Source of the DNA: Parelaphostrongylus tenuis
Taxonomy: Eukaryota; Nematoda; Chromadorea; Rhabditida; Metastrongylidae
Direction: 5' to 3'
DNA: 64,000 nt
Assembly (NCBI GenBank): GCA_019055375.1
Contig: JAHQIW010002017.1
Coordinates: forward strand, 744,001 to 808,000
The notes beneath the pieces are model-generated. The model saw only the letters and a list, made by a program, of their open reading frames with translations. It searched no databases and was not told where the DNA came from. The translations under genes and the position numbers were made by a program. Positions 45,901-57,006 of the stretch are shown piece after piece. Numbering within the stretch: position 1 is the stretch's first letter; each line of letters starts with the position of its first letter.

Positions 45901-48900
45901 ATTTTTTGTAATGAATCATCTTATTTCTTGTTTTTTGCTGACAACGTGGGCCTTCCTAGTTAGCGGAGCTCTGCTTGAACTGGAAGTGAGAATGGGATAT
46001 CGTACAAATAACGATGCACCGGATGAATGGCACGATCTGATCACTACAAACATCACGCGAACATTGGACTGTACAATTTTACCAGAAAAGGTCTCATTAC
46101 TCCTTAGCCGATTTCTATGGTCACTCATCCTATATCACTTATGATGACCTTTTGAATTTTAGAAGTCTAATGGACACACGTATGAGTGCGAGGTGATGGA
46201 TCTTTTCGAAATGGGATCCAATAACTATCCGTTTTATCTCTTGAACATTCGAATACCAATCAATCAGACCGCTTGCAAGTTAGTTTGCAACTACTCAGTA
46301 CGACTTGACTTTCCGCAAAATTTTCTAAAATTCTAAGTAGCCACACTCTGATTCGATAGCTAGTTCATCTACCTTTCAGCTTCAATCCAAAGAGTGCGAA
46401 CTGTCAGATTGGAAAAATAACGAATCTTCGTGTGGTGGTGAGTTTCTCCCATTTAGTTCTTTTTTAATCTCCATAAAGCAGAGGATAAGTTTAAGATTTT
46501 CGATCGCCATTACGTAAGAATGTCGCTTTCTTGAAAGTTTTGTGAAAAAGCTCAAAAAATTACTTTTGGTTTCTAAAGTCAGCTTTCCTTCGGGACAAAA
46601 TGAGAAAAAAGTTGTCATATTAGTGAACATTATACGATTCCAGCGATTTTTCATCCCAGCTAATACGCTATGAGCAGAAATCTGTTCAATTATAGCTGAA
46701 GAACCAATTCTCTTGTACGTCGAAATCGTTGTATACCATCTAAACCTTCCAAAGTCGCATCCTTCAATAAATAAAATTGGTTATGTCAGATCTCTTATTT
46801 CAGGCAATTCATCAGAATGGTGGATTTACTCTCGTATGGCTTTGGCTAAAAACTCTCGTTTTTCCCGTTGTCATTGCAGCCGTTTGGTGGTATTGGAGTA
46901 GAGCAAGTTCTTTTTGTCTCCTAGCTTTTTTCTTCTTCTAGATGATAGTGAAATAAAATACCTGCAGAGTTTTCAGGTGGATAAGCTGGCCCGAAAACCT
47001 CTACTACTCGAAAAGGCCATAATCACTCTTGGAATAAGTTTGGCAATTCTTGATGGTGAGTGTGGTACATTGATGACACACTCAACAGAGGCTTTCGAGT
47101 ATTTCACGTGCTGAGTCAGCTGTTGCTTGAGGATTTTGTATTTTTTATGAGTGTCGTAATATGCTGGTCAGAACGATCATCCTAGATAATCTCAGAAGTA
47201 GCCGGGACAAGGCTTTCTCCGGCTCTCGGTTAAAAGATTGCACCAAAATGTTAAGGCAAGGGATCATATGCGCGAAACGCTTATCATCTCGCTTTTTGAT
47301 ACAATCCATGACTGACCACTGAGCTATCTCGTCCACATTTCCTGCGCAGTGATGACACGCAATTTCGTGAAGCGTTCAGAGAAATTTCATAGTAGACTTG
47401 GTAGCGCAATAGCTTTTGATAAAGTGTATCAGAGAGTAAAATGATGAACAAGCAGGTGTTTCTATTCCTTCCTTGAGCACTCTTATAATTAAGCAACGAA
47501 AGTTTTATGCTACGTTTTAGCTTGGTTACTTCCTCCATTGTAAACAAGAATTGGCTTGATGAGCTTCTTCGACATTCAAAGTAAACGAAATCTTCAAGTA
47601 GCAGCCGAAGTAAAACATAAAATGTTTGTAGGTGATGAATAAGAGAAAACTATTCGAGGATAAGATATGCTGCGATCTGCACATTAATATGTAACCATCG
47701 ATCGTTGAAAAGGTACATATACTTTCCCGTCGAGAGTTTTCAAACCTCCCAGTATCTCCCACGGAAACGTCCCTAAGCCACTGACGTACCAACCTCGGAA
47801 AGGCTTCAAACATTTGTAATGAATGTTTATAGCGAAGTATAAAAGTAGTCGATTGGAAGGCAGATCTACATACTCACTGCCAGCCGTGAACTATCTCTAT
47901 GGGAGATGGAGAAGAATTTAGAAAAATGTTGGTAATCAATGTTTTACATGCTATCATCAAAAGAGCGCATGTGGCGCAATGGTTAGAGGTGCTCTGCGTC
48001 GCATACGAGGTCAATGTTCGATCTCACGCTCATACTCACCAAGCCATCCATCCCTCCTGGGTCGGTGAATTGGTACCAGACTGGTGTTAGACTTGTCTTG
48101 AGGATAAGCAGCACTGACTCGATACAGCGTGAGGCCACCGCGAGTAACTGTAAAAGGACAACAATGCATTCAATCGCCTCAGACGAAGTTAAAAATCAAG
48201 GACGAATGCACTGCTCATCTTTCAGGGTTTCATCAACGCCGAGAGCTTTATCTTTTATCGTGTTTCTTTATCAAAACACACCTCCCCATATCTGCCATAC
48301 AGTTGAGTAGAGGAGCGTGTGGCTATGATGAGGCGAGCTATATCGCCGGAACGTACGTCCCTCACTGCAGTCTCAGCCTCGAAAGTGCTTGAAACATTCT
48401 CGTATATCGCATTGCTTTGATACTCAATATAAGTGGAGACTTTCAGTCCCCGTTGAATGGATTTCACTTGTGCTTCGTGTACCCTTCATGTTACTTCTTG
48501 GGGACATTCGCCAAGGTGCCTTCTACGGAATTCTTTTCGCTTTCTGGCTTATATTCGCCGGTGAGCACCTTATCGACGATAGTACCAGGAACAATATCGT
48601 AAGTATCCTTCTTCAGTATTTTAGAATATCTCGAATATCATTATTTCTGGAGTACTGTTGTACAAAAACTGAAGAGCGACTGCGAAATAACGACTAAAAT
48701 CATGGATCCTCTTATTTTATCAATATTCTTTGCTCAACTTTGCTTTAGGCTTCATATCGATTCAATTTGTTCTTCATCTTTGTTGCATCATCTCTCTTAC
48801 TTCTTTATGATATTTGTGAGCGAGGTTTTCAATTGAACAATCCTTTCTACAGTATATGGTCAAGTGAGACTGGAACTATTATTGCGGTAATTGAAGTTTT

Positions 48901-51900
48901 TTCTACTGCTAACGGCTGAAGGCTCATTGTAAATAGTAAAAATAATTTCAGAAAACGTTTGTTTACATCGCTTCTTTGTGTACAATACTTTATTTCGTAT
49001 TTCTATTTGGAAAAATCTGGAAGGTATGGTTCACCATAAAAAGTAAACGGTCTGCGCAACTGTACAAGAACTGTGAAAATCGGCGTCTAAAGGTAAGCCT
49101 CACTACCGAGTCTTTTCAATTTTCTGAACACCTCAGCTATCAGATCTATCACCGATTGCCTAGTGATTCGAGCAGAATCCAGGAAAGTCTCCATTTGTCT
49201 CCTTCATGTACAAGTGTAGCTCAAGGCGATCTCCTTTATGACACTCGAAGGTCGTCAGATTTTGGTCGAACATCACTGAAGAAACCTGAAAAGCATGTCG
49301 TAATTGTATTTTACGTAGTTAATGCCCTATAGGGCACATGTGTTCGCCACAGGTGCACAGAGCTTCTCACTATGGAGCACCATAATACCGCAATCATAGT
49401 AAAGTACCAGCTACGGTTAACGGAAGCAGACATTTCTTGGTGACTTTAGAGCGAATGGATTTTTCGTTGCTGTTATAACCATGTTACATGAAACCAATTT
49501 GTTAATGTCGTTGATACGGTATGTTGACAGTGACCAGTCAAGGAGCTGAAAATCCTGAATTGTGCAGTTTATGGTTCTCGCTGTTTCTTTTCAGCAAGAA
49601 TTTTTTGCATAAATTGGGATGCGTTCCTATTTGGCATGCACTTCGGAATGAACTTAGTACATAGATGCTTAGATGATCCTTCTTCACTAGATTCGAGAAC
49701 CCCAGCACATATTCCAAATGGTGTATAGCTGGTCGTGCATATGTTATCCCTGGGTTCCCTAAAGTAACCTTTCAAGGGCGTTTTCAGGTCTTCAGATGTC
49801 GTTTCCGAGGAACGGATTACAGCGATGGAGCCTTGGCCGGGCTTTCTACTTGTTGATTCGGAGATCATGTTAGCCGAAATCAAAAGCAGGAGTAGGAAAA
49901 AAAATCAACCGACCGCTCACGAATGATGAAAGGTCGAAATTCTTCAGAATAAGAGTGACAAAATATTGGATTATTCCCAAAGTAGTCAACATTGCTGGAA
50001 CTCTGCATGGTCTGATTTCTACAGTCGATGCTCAGACAAGTATTCTAGAAGTATAAAGTCCTATGTGACTTGATGATAAACTTACCGTATACCTTATGCC
50101 ATTGTCTAATCGGCATTTTTTCCAAAGACATTCTTCTGAGGCCATTCTCAATGTTTCAATCGTCGATTATGATAGTGTAGAAGATGTGATCTAATATATA
50201 CTCCAGATGATATGAAATTATCTTATCTTCGGTATTTCCATGTTATTAACAACGGAATTTTCCACAGGCCTAGTAAACAGGTAAAGAAGTGTCGGACTGT
50301 TGCTTACGTTTGGTGCTTCGGTTACAATTTTTGCAGATTTATCTGCTTTCTGCAAAGCTGACAAATTCTTGCGAAAAAAGCGACTGTCCCATCTTCTGAA
50401 TGCTTTCGGCAATCCTGCGACGTAGTGTAGTCTTTCGATGGGGTAGTGTAGTCGATGATATTGTGTTTTTCTCAGTCGAACTACCATATTGTTAAAATGA
50501 CGAATTCTGAAGTTGTGAATACGAGAAGTCTTTGATTAATGGTGTAGACCTAAATACTAAATCGTACTGTATGCAGTATTTTGATGTCTGTGTGTCAGTG
50601 TGAGTTTTCTAGAATTTAATTTGCAGTCAAAGTTGGTGTTGAATTTGTCAATGATGTAAAAGGTAAACTTTTACCTGCGAGACTTTTATTGGTCTATATG
50701 GTAATATTTACACACGTCATTGTGATTTTATGGTTGGTAGCCAGCACAGGACTCTCCATGGCAGGACTGGTTTGTTACTCATCGTTTCGACTTCTGCGAT
50801 GGATCTAATTTTGTTGACGTGTTCGATGCATCAGTTTGCCACAAATTTCCAGGAACTGATCAACAAGATTTGAAAACCTTGTCTTATTTTTTTTCTCGTG
50901 ATCTCATATATAGGTTGCACTCTTTGGTGCTCGTCGATCTCTTGATATACCATCGTGCGATATTCGTCCTCACTCAAGTTGGAATACACAGTTACGTATG
51001 TTACATAAGGGAAATAAGCCTAGAATAAACACCTTCGCTTCTTAGCTTATACCATGAAAGTTCAGTCTGAGTCCGCACTAGGCTTCTTATTCGTCATCTG
51101 CAAACCGTCCAGCTAGGCTCACGTTCCAGGCGACTTGTGATTTCTTCCATTTTAATTATGATTTTGATACTATTTATTGCATGGCACGTATATATTAGTG
51201 TTCTGCAGGTTGAATCCATTATCTACCGATTTAAATTCTTAATGTTGCTCACTTTAACTTGTGCAGCTCTGACTATCTCCTGCTATATCATGAAGCAGGT
51301 TTGTTTGACATTCAGACACTTTGGTTTTTATAAATCCGTTTGACAATGTTTTTGATATCTCCTGCATAAGGTTAGGTAGCTCCAGGGCTTTTTCTCTCAT
51401 TATCAAAACCTGATTTGCGTACTGGCGGAAAAATGGACCTTTGACCTCAAGACATCATTCAGGAATATATCTCGTTTAGTTTAATCCGTAGTGAGTAAAG
51501 TAAGATGATAGCTACTCTAACATTTTTTTGTAATCATGACTGTTTCTATTCAAAAGATGAGGATAATGTTGCGTAGAGCAACAAGAAAATAGTGAATGGT
51601 TTGATTGGAAAAAAGTGGCCGTTCTTATGACAGTCATGATCTTGAAGATTCATACGGGCAAGGGGGCTCAAATGGGTCCAGACTTTGACCAAGCGTTCTA
51701 TAGGGTGAAATTCCATTAATTAGGCAGTAAGAGGTATCAAATCATGCACCACTAACCTAATACTGACTCCTATTTACTGCAGTATGGAGAGGCGCAGATT
51801 CACACGGTTGATCCAGAGGACAGTATACTGACGCACAGTACGTCCGCGTTTTTCACTGGAACATTTGGAATGTGGAACATATATGTCCTACTGTTACTTG

Positions 51901-52256
51901 CCATGTATGCACCGTCACATAAAAGTTACGCTGGTGCAGAAGGTGAGCAACTCCTTGTTGAATTCACTTCTTATTGGGCAGTTTTGGAGCGGAAATTTGC
52001 TTTCAAAGGGAATTTGCACACGCTGATAACGAATTCCGAGGAATTTCTGCTGTTTTGTGAAATACAAGTTTATCCGTAAAGTTGTGAATAGTATAGGATT
52101 TTGTTGAACTCCAGGATTTTGGAAGCATCATAGTATGAAAGCAATGCTAAACGAGTTTGACTACTTTCAGAATTGGTCGACGAGAACGAGGGCTTAATGG
52201 GTGGCACATATGAGTCCAATGCGATGACGACGTTCTTGAAACCTGCGACTGATTAG
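42937..52256 (+). CDS. mig-14: Wntless / MIG-14 Wnt-secretion receptor, 14 exons
   Basis: Exons: 42937-43042, 44638-44884, 45757-45848, 45960-46090, 46163-46278, 46380-46437, 46804-46902, 46977-47055, 48447-48598, 48749-48886, 48952-49092, 51209-51298, 51783-51942, 52171-52256; 1695 nt = 564 aa. Wntless is a multispan membrane protein that carries lipid-modified Wnt from ER/Golgi to the surface and is recycled by retromer. Visible: N-terminal [14 protein letters not shown] and a first membrane helix; lumenal [33 protein letters not shown] followed by a helix; [98 protein letters not shown]; tail [14 protein letters not shown]. Intron 7 (46903-46976) begins GC, not GT. Exon 2 contains an intron-like 59-nt segment that has to be kept. 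About 20 aa longer than relatives for that reason. Confidence 0.93.
43201..43236 (-). ncRNA. Hammerhead motif at the 3' end of the Penelope-like element
   Basis: Minus strand: CTGACGA, stem II GGCGACCCGCC, GAAACGTT and stem I GGCT/GGCC. Stem III is reduced to the ACGT palindrome. It lies about 165 bp downstream of the GIY-YIG coding region of the same element, the expected place. Confidence 0.6.
43401..43900 (-). pseudogene. Penelope GIY-YIG endonuclease region
   Basis: Two overlapping frames: 43676-43900 has the zinc-binding linker [17 protein letters not shown], and 43401-43802 has [19 protein letters not shown] followed by [13 protein letters not shown], the GIY-YIG endonuclease. A frameshift near 43740 separates them, and the first half of the GIY motif is degraded. 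Confidence 0.8.
44071..44652 (-). pseudogene. Penelope-type reverse transcriptase fragment
   Basis: Open frame with [40 protein letters not shown], the catalytic YIDD and [17 protein letters not shown], the late RT motifs and thumb. Fingers and the first catalytic aspartate are absent. The last few codons toward 44652 are host sequence of mig-14 exon 2 read backwards. Confidence 0.85.
45059..45352 (+). mobile_element. SINE family A copy
   Basis: Head gcgcatgtgacacagtggtt, B box GGTTCGATC, end gttgatcaacgccaagagct. In mig-14 intron 2. Confidence 0.8.
45414..45453. repeat. TA-rich microsatellite
   Basis: Runs of atatatat broken by acg and atg, about 40 bp. In mig-14 intron 2. Confidence 0.85.
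45550..45640 (+). repeat. tRNA-like module
   Basis: aggctcggtagcgtagcatt followed by aacccgtgttcaacttccgcctgagg. Decayed. In mig-14 intron 2. Confidence 0.4.
47965..48259 (+). mobile_element. SINE family A copy
   Basis: Head gcgcatgtggcgcaatggtt, body ttggtaccagactggtgtta, end ttcatcaacgccgagagctt. In mig-14 intron 8. Confidence 0.8.
48315..48366 (+). ncRNA. Decayed hammerhead motif
   Basis: ATGATGA in place of CTGATGA, stem II GGCGA...TCGCC, GGAA in place of GAAA, then ACGTACGTC. In mig-14 intron 8, about 80 bp before exon 9. Confidence 0.45.
49569..49883 (-). CDS. Unrecognised ORF, last-exon candidate, antisense in mig-14 intron 11
   Basis: An open frame of about 104 codons on the minus strand ends in TAA. 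A hydrophobic run [10 protein letters not shown] precedes the polar part, but an in-frame TGA lies just before it and no ATG precedes that run, so the true 5' end is unclear. Four cysteines are spaced in [14 protein letters not shown] and LCTKFIPKC. The minus strand of 36219-36480 encodes a related sequence. Family unknown; it could be a fast-evolving small-protein gene or a repeat with coding ancestry. Confidence 0.35.
   Translation of the reverse strand: MISANMISESTSRKPGQGSIAVIRSSETTSEDLKTPLKGYFREPRDNICTTSYTPFGICAGVLESSEEGSSKHLCTKFIPKCMPNRNASQFMQKILAEKKQREP
50308..50487 (-). CDS. Candidate first exon of a nested antisense gene
   Basis: From an ATG, 60 codons run to an AAC|GTAAGC donor; the frame stays open for 29 more codons beyond. 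An acttcag acceptor lies 22 nt before the ATG, as for spliced-leader addition. The peptide is basic ([20 protein letters not shown] at the start, then [13 protein letters not shown]). It lies inside mig-14 intron 11, about 600 bp upstream on the same strand of the ORF at 49.6 kb, and could be the 5' end of that gene, but I could not join the two with confident splice sites. Confidence 0.3.
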
Positions 52257-52283
52257 CTTCTCTTTGATCCTCATTTTATAATC

Positions 52284-52289
52284 ATTAAA
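52284..52289 (+). terminator. Possible variant poly(A) signal of mig-14
   Basis: ATTAAA lies 28 bp after the stop. No canonical AATAAA was seen in the next 250 bp. Confidence 0.3.
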
Positions 52290-52978
52290 TCAGATGACAC
52301 ATCACTTTCTACATTTATCACCCATTCTCTCTTTTCGACTTCATCCATTGGTTTCATCACGAATATGCGGTTATCGCACTAGTGAATCATATTGTATCAT
52401 ATTGAATCATATTATTGCAAACTATCAATCACTTATTTTTCATGTTTTTATCACATACAAAGAATTTCTTCATAATGTTCTGAATCAAATCCTGCATTTG
52501 TTCAGACTGAACAGATTCATAATTATGCAGGTTTCATGTATATGGAGCATGCTCTGTACATAAAAACTTTTGACCTGGAAAGCAATTTTCAAGCTCATTA
52601 TGTCGATATCGAGTTTAGATATCTCTACAAAGTTCTCTTTAGCGTTGAGGTAGCTTGATTCTCACGGTATAGTGACGACCAATAGATGCCTTAGCACTTA
52701 GGTTCCATTAGGCTGTATAACAGCGGCAGAAGATCTTTTAAAATTGGTAACATCTTCAGTTGAGGATGTCAACAAGCAATGAAGATGGATGGTTATTCCT
52801 TACACTTAACATTAATGAGACAATGTTGCCATTACCATAATAACGGTGATAAAGAAACGAGAGAATCTAAAGAAAAGCTGTGATGATTTGACTTCCATCT
52901 GTAGGCGAAATTAGTACAGACCGTCAAGAGTAGTAGATTGGTGATGAAAGTATCAGATTGTATGCAGCATTATCAATA

Positions 52979-53232
52979 TGGGGCGTCGTGGCCGAGCGGT
53001 TGTGGTGCTCGTTACGATGCGCGTGGGACCGAAGTCCCCGCTTCAACACTCTCTGGCGGTTAAGAACAAACGCCCTACGCAACGCCACAGCCAGGCTATC
53101 TTCGAGTGCAGGAATACGAGCTCAACCAGTATTCTACGATGTTAAAGAAGAAGAGAAAAAAACGATTGAATGCTAGAAGTATTGGGATCCGCAGAATCAA
53201 AAATACTGTGAAGACGTAATACTCCGAAATTC
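52979..53232 (+). mobile_element. SINE family B, best copy
   Basis: Head ggcgtcgtggccgagcggttgt with a good A box, then acgccctacgcaacgccaca and ctcaaccagtattctacgat. Just downstream of mig-14. Confidence 0.7.
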
Positions 53233-53299
53233 TAGTATTTTTACTACTTTTTTCACAGTGTTACCATATTACAAATTTACCTGAGAGAATTGAGTGCTA

Positions 53300-53365
53300 A
53301 GTAAAAACACGGCCTCAGACGGGAATCGAACCCGCTCTTTATCCACACCGGGGATTCTCTTAGGT
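53300..53365 (-). repeat. tRNA-like 3' half
   Basis: Minus strand T arm gcgggttcgattcccgtctgaggc with short inverted flanks ctgagagaatt/attctcttagg. Truncated foldback copy. Confidence 0.45.
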
Positions 53366-54324
53366 ATATATGTAACTGTAAAGAACGATAATAAAGTGCC
53401 ATTATTAGTGCATTCGTGACATCATGAGTTATGTGTGACCTATGTTGGCCGGGATTCATTTTGCCCTTCCAACATAGCTCTTTCGAGACCATGAGAATTG
53501 ATTTCGATACATGAGCTCATGAAATTTTCTGAACCTTAACTTCATTTCGATGTGCTTTTTTCCTAGTATATTTCTCTGCCCAGAAATTTCTTGCCGTTTA
53601 TTCTGCAAAATAATTGGTCAATGGCTTATCGACAGCAGACTTTATGCAGAGAATAGGCAATAGATAAGGGTTTTCATACCCAATGCTATACTTGCAAAAG
53701 GCATTTCTGAGCGGTGGAATAGAATGGATGAGTCAAAAGAACTTAAAAAAGACAGAAATGTCCCTTAACTGTAGCATGAAACCATGTGAATGAGTAATAG
53801 CGCTTCGATTAAATAATATAATAGTAGATAATAGACGAATTTTTCTGAATCATCACACGCGAGCATTAGATTGCAAAAAGGTATCCAAAATTATGCGACC
53901 CTACACAGAAGAACGGCGTATGCGTACTCTTTAGGTAGACAAAGTGAATAAACGATGCAACTAAGTAATAGAACCATAACCTAAAAAAGCCGGTGTGACG
54001 TTTTTTTGCAAGAGCGCAAGGACCGTATCTCTTGATTTCACTGCGTACTCCGATAGCACTCCAACGTGTTATCCGATGGAGATGTCACCTGAAATTGTCC
54101 ATGATCGTGGAGTAATCATACCTCAGTTCGTATTGAGTTTTATCAACTAAAATAACAATCTATGCAATCCACAGATCATTGTCAACATGGAACACTTTGC
54201 TATCCACAATGGAAAATTTTTTATTTCCAAGAAAATTATTTTTAAAAAAATTTCTAGATTGTCTTTACGCAGGACTGAACATCCTCGATTTATTACGATA
54301 AAGCACGACAACCATCCAAAATCT

Positions 54325-54492
54325 CCTCAGACTTGTCTGGGAGGATAAGCAGCAATGACTGGATACAGCGGGAGGCCACGGCGAGTCATTGTATGGGCCA
54401 GATATGTATTCAATCACCTCGAACGAAGTTAAATATGAAGACGAATGCATGGCGCATCCCTCAGTGATTGATTAACGCTGAGAGCTGTATTT
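54325..54492 (+). mobile_element. SINE family A, 5'-truncated copy
   Basis: Begins inside the body (cagacttgtctgggaggata) and runs to gattgattaacgctgagagc. The tRNA-like head is absent. Confidence 0.75.
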
Positions 54493-54516
54493 CTTATATT
54501 AACATCCCAAATAATC

Positions 54517-54600
54517 CAGCCGGTCTATATATATTGTATAAATATATTATATATTATGTATATGTATTTATTTATTTATTTGAATTTATTTACCTGTGGG
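54517..54600. repeat. TA- and TTTA-rich low-complexity tract
   Basis: tatatata, then tattatgtatatg, then tatttatttatttatttg. Simple repeat. Confidence 0.8.
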
Positions 54601-55462
54601 ATTTTTCGGGGTATCAAGCATATATAAGCACACCACCGATACGATGGCCAGATTCACGAACACGACTGACATTATATATATATGATTGGAGCAAAAGAAC
54701 GCAGTCTATTTTGAAATACATCAGATTCTCAACTCCTCAGTTACATCAGATTGCCGAATACGCTGTAGCCGGCACAAAATCGACGTCATCACCTTTTTGA
54801 CAATCTAACGAATATGGAATAAAACGAGTTTTTTTTCAAATATTCTACAGAACGTAGAAAAGTCTACAGGAACAGCATTAAGCGAACGGACTGAGCATTC
54901 CCAGGTGCACCACCACCATTTGGGCAACACTAGGTGTTCTCCATCTGTGTCTATAAAACTGAAATGAAACATCCTTTGCAATCACAATAAATTTTCCTTG
55001 TATCATATGTAATACTAATCGCTGCTATCAATTTACTGCAGCTAATTCTTTGTTGTTGTCAAACTAAGCTTTTGCAGAAAAAAAGCTAGCAGGCTGATTA
55101 GGAAAGATAGAACGAACTTTGATAGATAATATTACCAATGAACAGTTGAACATATAAAAGCTGTCAATACAGCAGTAGTACTTCTGTTTATACAGTTGTT
55201 TTAACAAGCTTCATTTCATCAAATCCTGTTTCATTTGGTATTCTACGTTAAGCCCTAAATATAAAAATATCCTAAAAATGTAAGTATAGTTGCTGAACAG
55301 TATGCGTTGAAGTGCTGACAACACCACTAGGTCACTCGCAAATGTTTTTGAAAAAAAATATTGCATAAAAACCAAAGCATTGATTTCTTCAGAGACTAAG
55401 GTTCGATTTTAACCGCATTTTCAAAGAAGCATATCTCAGCTCCGAGTAAATTTTGCTTTTCT

Positions 55463-55881
55463 AAATAAAGACCATTGAAGTCTACACGTTGTCACCAACG
55501 AAAAAAAAGTCTGTCTATAAAAGCTGCATCAATTTTCGAGTTTCTGAAGGCGGTAAGGTCATTGAAAACAGTTTCAGCTCCGGCCTGGATTCATTTTTCG
55601 TGCAGAAGGTCATCGAGATGCTTGAAAGTGTCCTGAAGACGGCACTGAAAGGTTTGGGTAGTATACTGGATGAGCTGGAGTTTCGTATCACGGCTCGTTC
55701 AACCCTTGAAGTATCGATAGTGCAATGTTTGCCCGCGCATTATGATGGAGAAGTGTTAGTTTTCTTTTTCTTGACAAAAGTGAAAGCAGACGACAAAATT
55801 TTCTATGCAAGTTGTCGGTTTACTAAATGTATTTTTTGGCGTAGTCTTTCAATGTGGATTCAGGAAGCCATGATGGATTAA
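55463..55881 (+). CDS. Unrecognised 139-codon open frame
   Basis: One frame stays open from just after a TAA at about 55460 to a stop at 55881, with no early ATG. Contents include FVQKVIEMLESVLKTALKG and LGSILDELEFRITARSTLEV, which would form amphipathic helices. No family recognised. Could be an internal exon or a chance frame. Confidence 0.25.
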
Positions 55882-56436
55882 ACTAAGCGCAAAACGCCAA
55901 ACCATCATTGTATTATTTTGGTACTATTTCGGCTATAAAATTGCCACAGAACTTCATCGCGATCGATCCCCTAAGCCGAGTGTCGCCGGTTTCTGTAGAG
56001 CTTTCATTTCTCATCGCATGTGTCAAAGTACAATTCAAAATTCCATTGTATTGGTTGCACAGAAAAAAGCATTGGCGATACTCTAATAGTGACTTCCTTA
56101 ACAAAATTCAATTGGTAAAACATTCAGCTTTTTCCGAAGCTTCGAAACAACTAAGACGCTGACACCTAATTTTCTTCCTACTTCTCAAACATTGTGCATC
56201 TATTTATTCCCAATAATCTTTTTATTACATCGACTTAAATAACGAAAGGCGTAAGCAACCTCCGTGATCTTCTTCGCCGAACTCGTCGCGACAAATTTTA
56301 TGTGAACCTTGCACTGTATATTCGTTAGCACTTCCTTAGCCCTACATCGAACTGCCCTTGGCATAAATTAACGCCTCAAAGATTCGCCATAAATTCGACT
56401 CGTTTGACCAGTGTACATGTTCGTAGTGTAAATGAT

Positions 56437-56508
56437 GAGCCGGTAGTGCAACGGTTCAGCAGGTGCTCCTAGAAAGGTCGAGATCTGGGTTCGAGTCCCA
56501 GCAGACGC
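56437..56508 (+). repeat. tRNA-like module, single arm
   Basis: Head gagccggtagtgcaacggtt and T arm TGGGTTCGAGTCCCA, followed by gcagacgcagatgttttgca as in the foldback copies. Confidence 0.55.
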
Positions 56509-56947
56509 AGATGTTTTGCACGCCACTCTACATTACTGGGTTTATTAAAACATCATACAACCGCAACATTCGGGCAAATAAAATGAATTCTGATTGATCA
56601 TGGTTGATGTTATTGAATGCAAATCTTGCCTGTAAAATCAATTATAGTGTTCATCGACCTGCTGAGTTTATATTTTCGCTCTTCACGCACTTTGACACCG
56701 AAATACGGAACTGGAATAGATGGAGTCTAGTTTGTTCAGGATGAGTGATCAGATAGGTGCCCACATTTGTTGTACAAGGCAAATCCAATCACTGTACTTT
56801 ACATGCCCTTAGCATATGCATGTCGTATTTGTTGCCACCTTTTCTCACAATAATACCATTCTTGAGGGCTATCGTTTTCTATATAATTTGCATATAAAAT
56901 CAAAACGAAGCTTTCATCGCATTATCTCTGTAATATCTTGGTTACTT

Positions 56948-57006
56948 CCACAGTTAATGGTCATATGCATCTTTTGTGTTGACTCCACAGTTAATAGTCA
57001 TATGCT
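56948..57006 (+). repeat. Short direct repeat
   Basis: tccacagttaatggtcatatgc and tccacagttaatagtcatatgc, 37 bp apart. Confidence 0.6.

Noticed and set aside
46907..46941. GT donor at 46907 joined to the acceptor at 46941 for mig-14 intron 7
   Set aside because: It keeps the frame but inserts about 12 residues absent from relatives; the GC-AG choice gives an exact fit to the family spacing.
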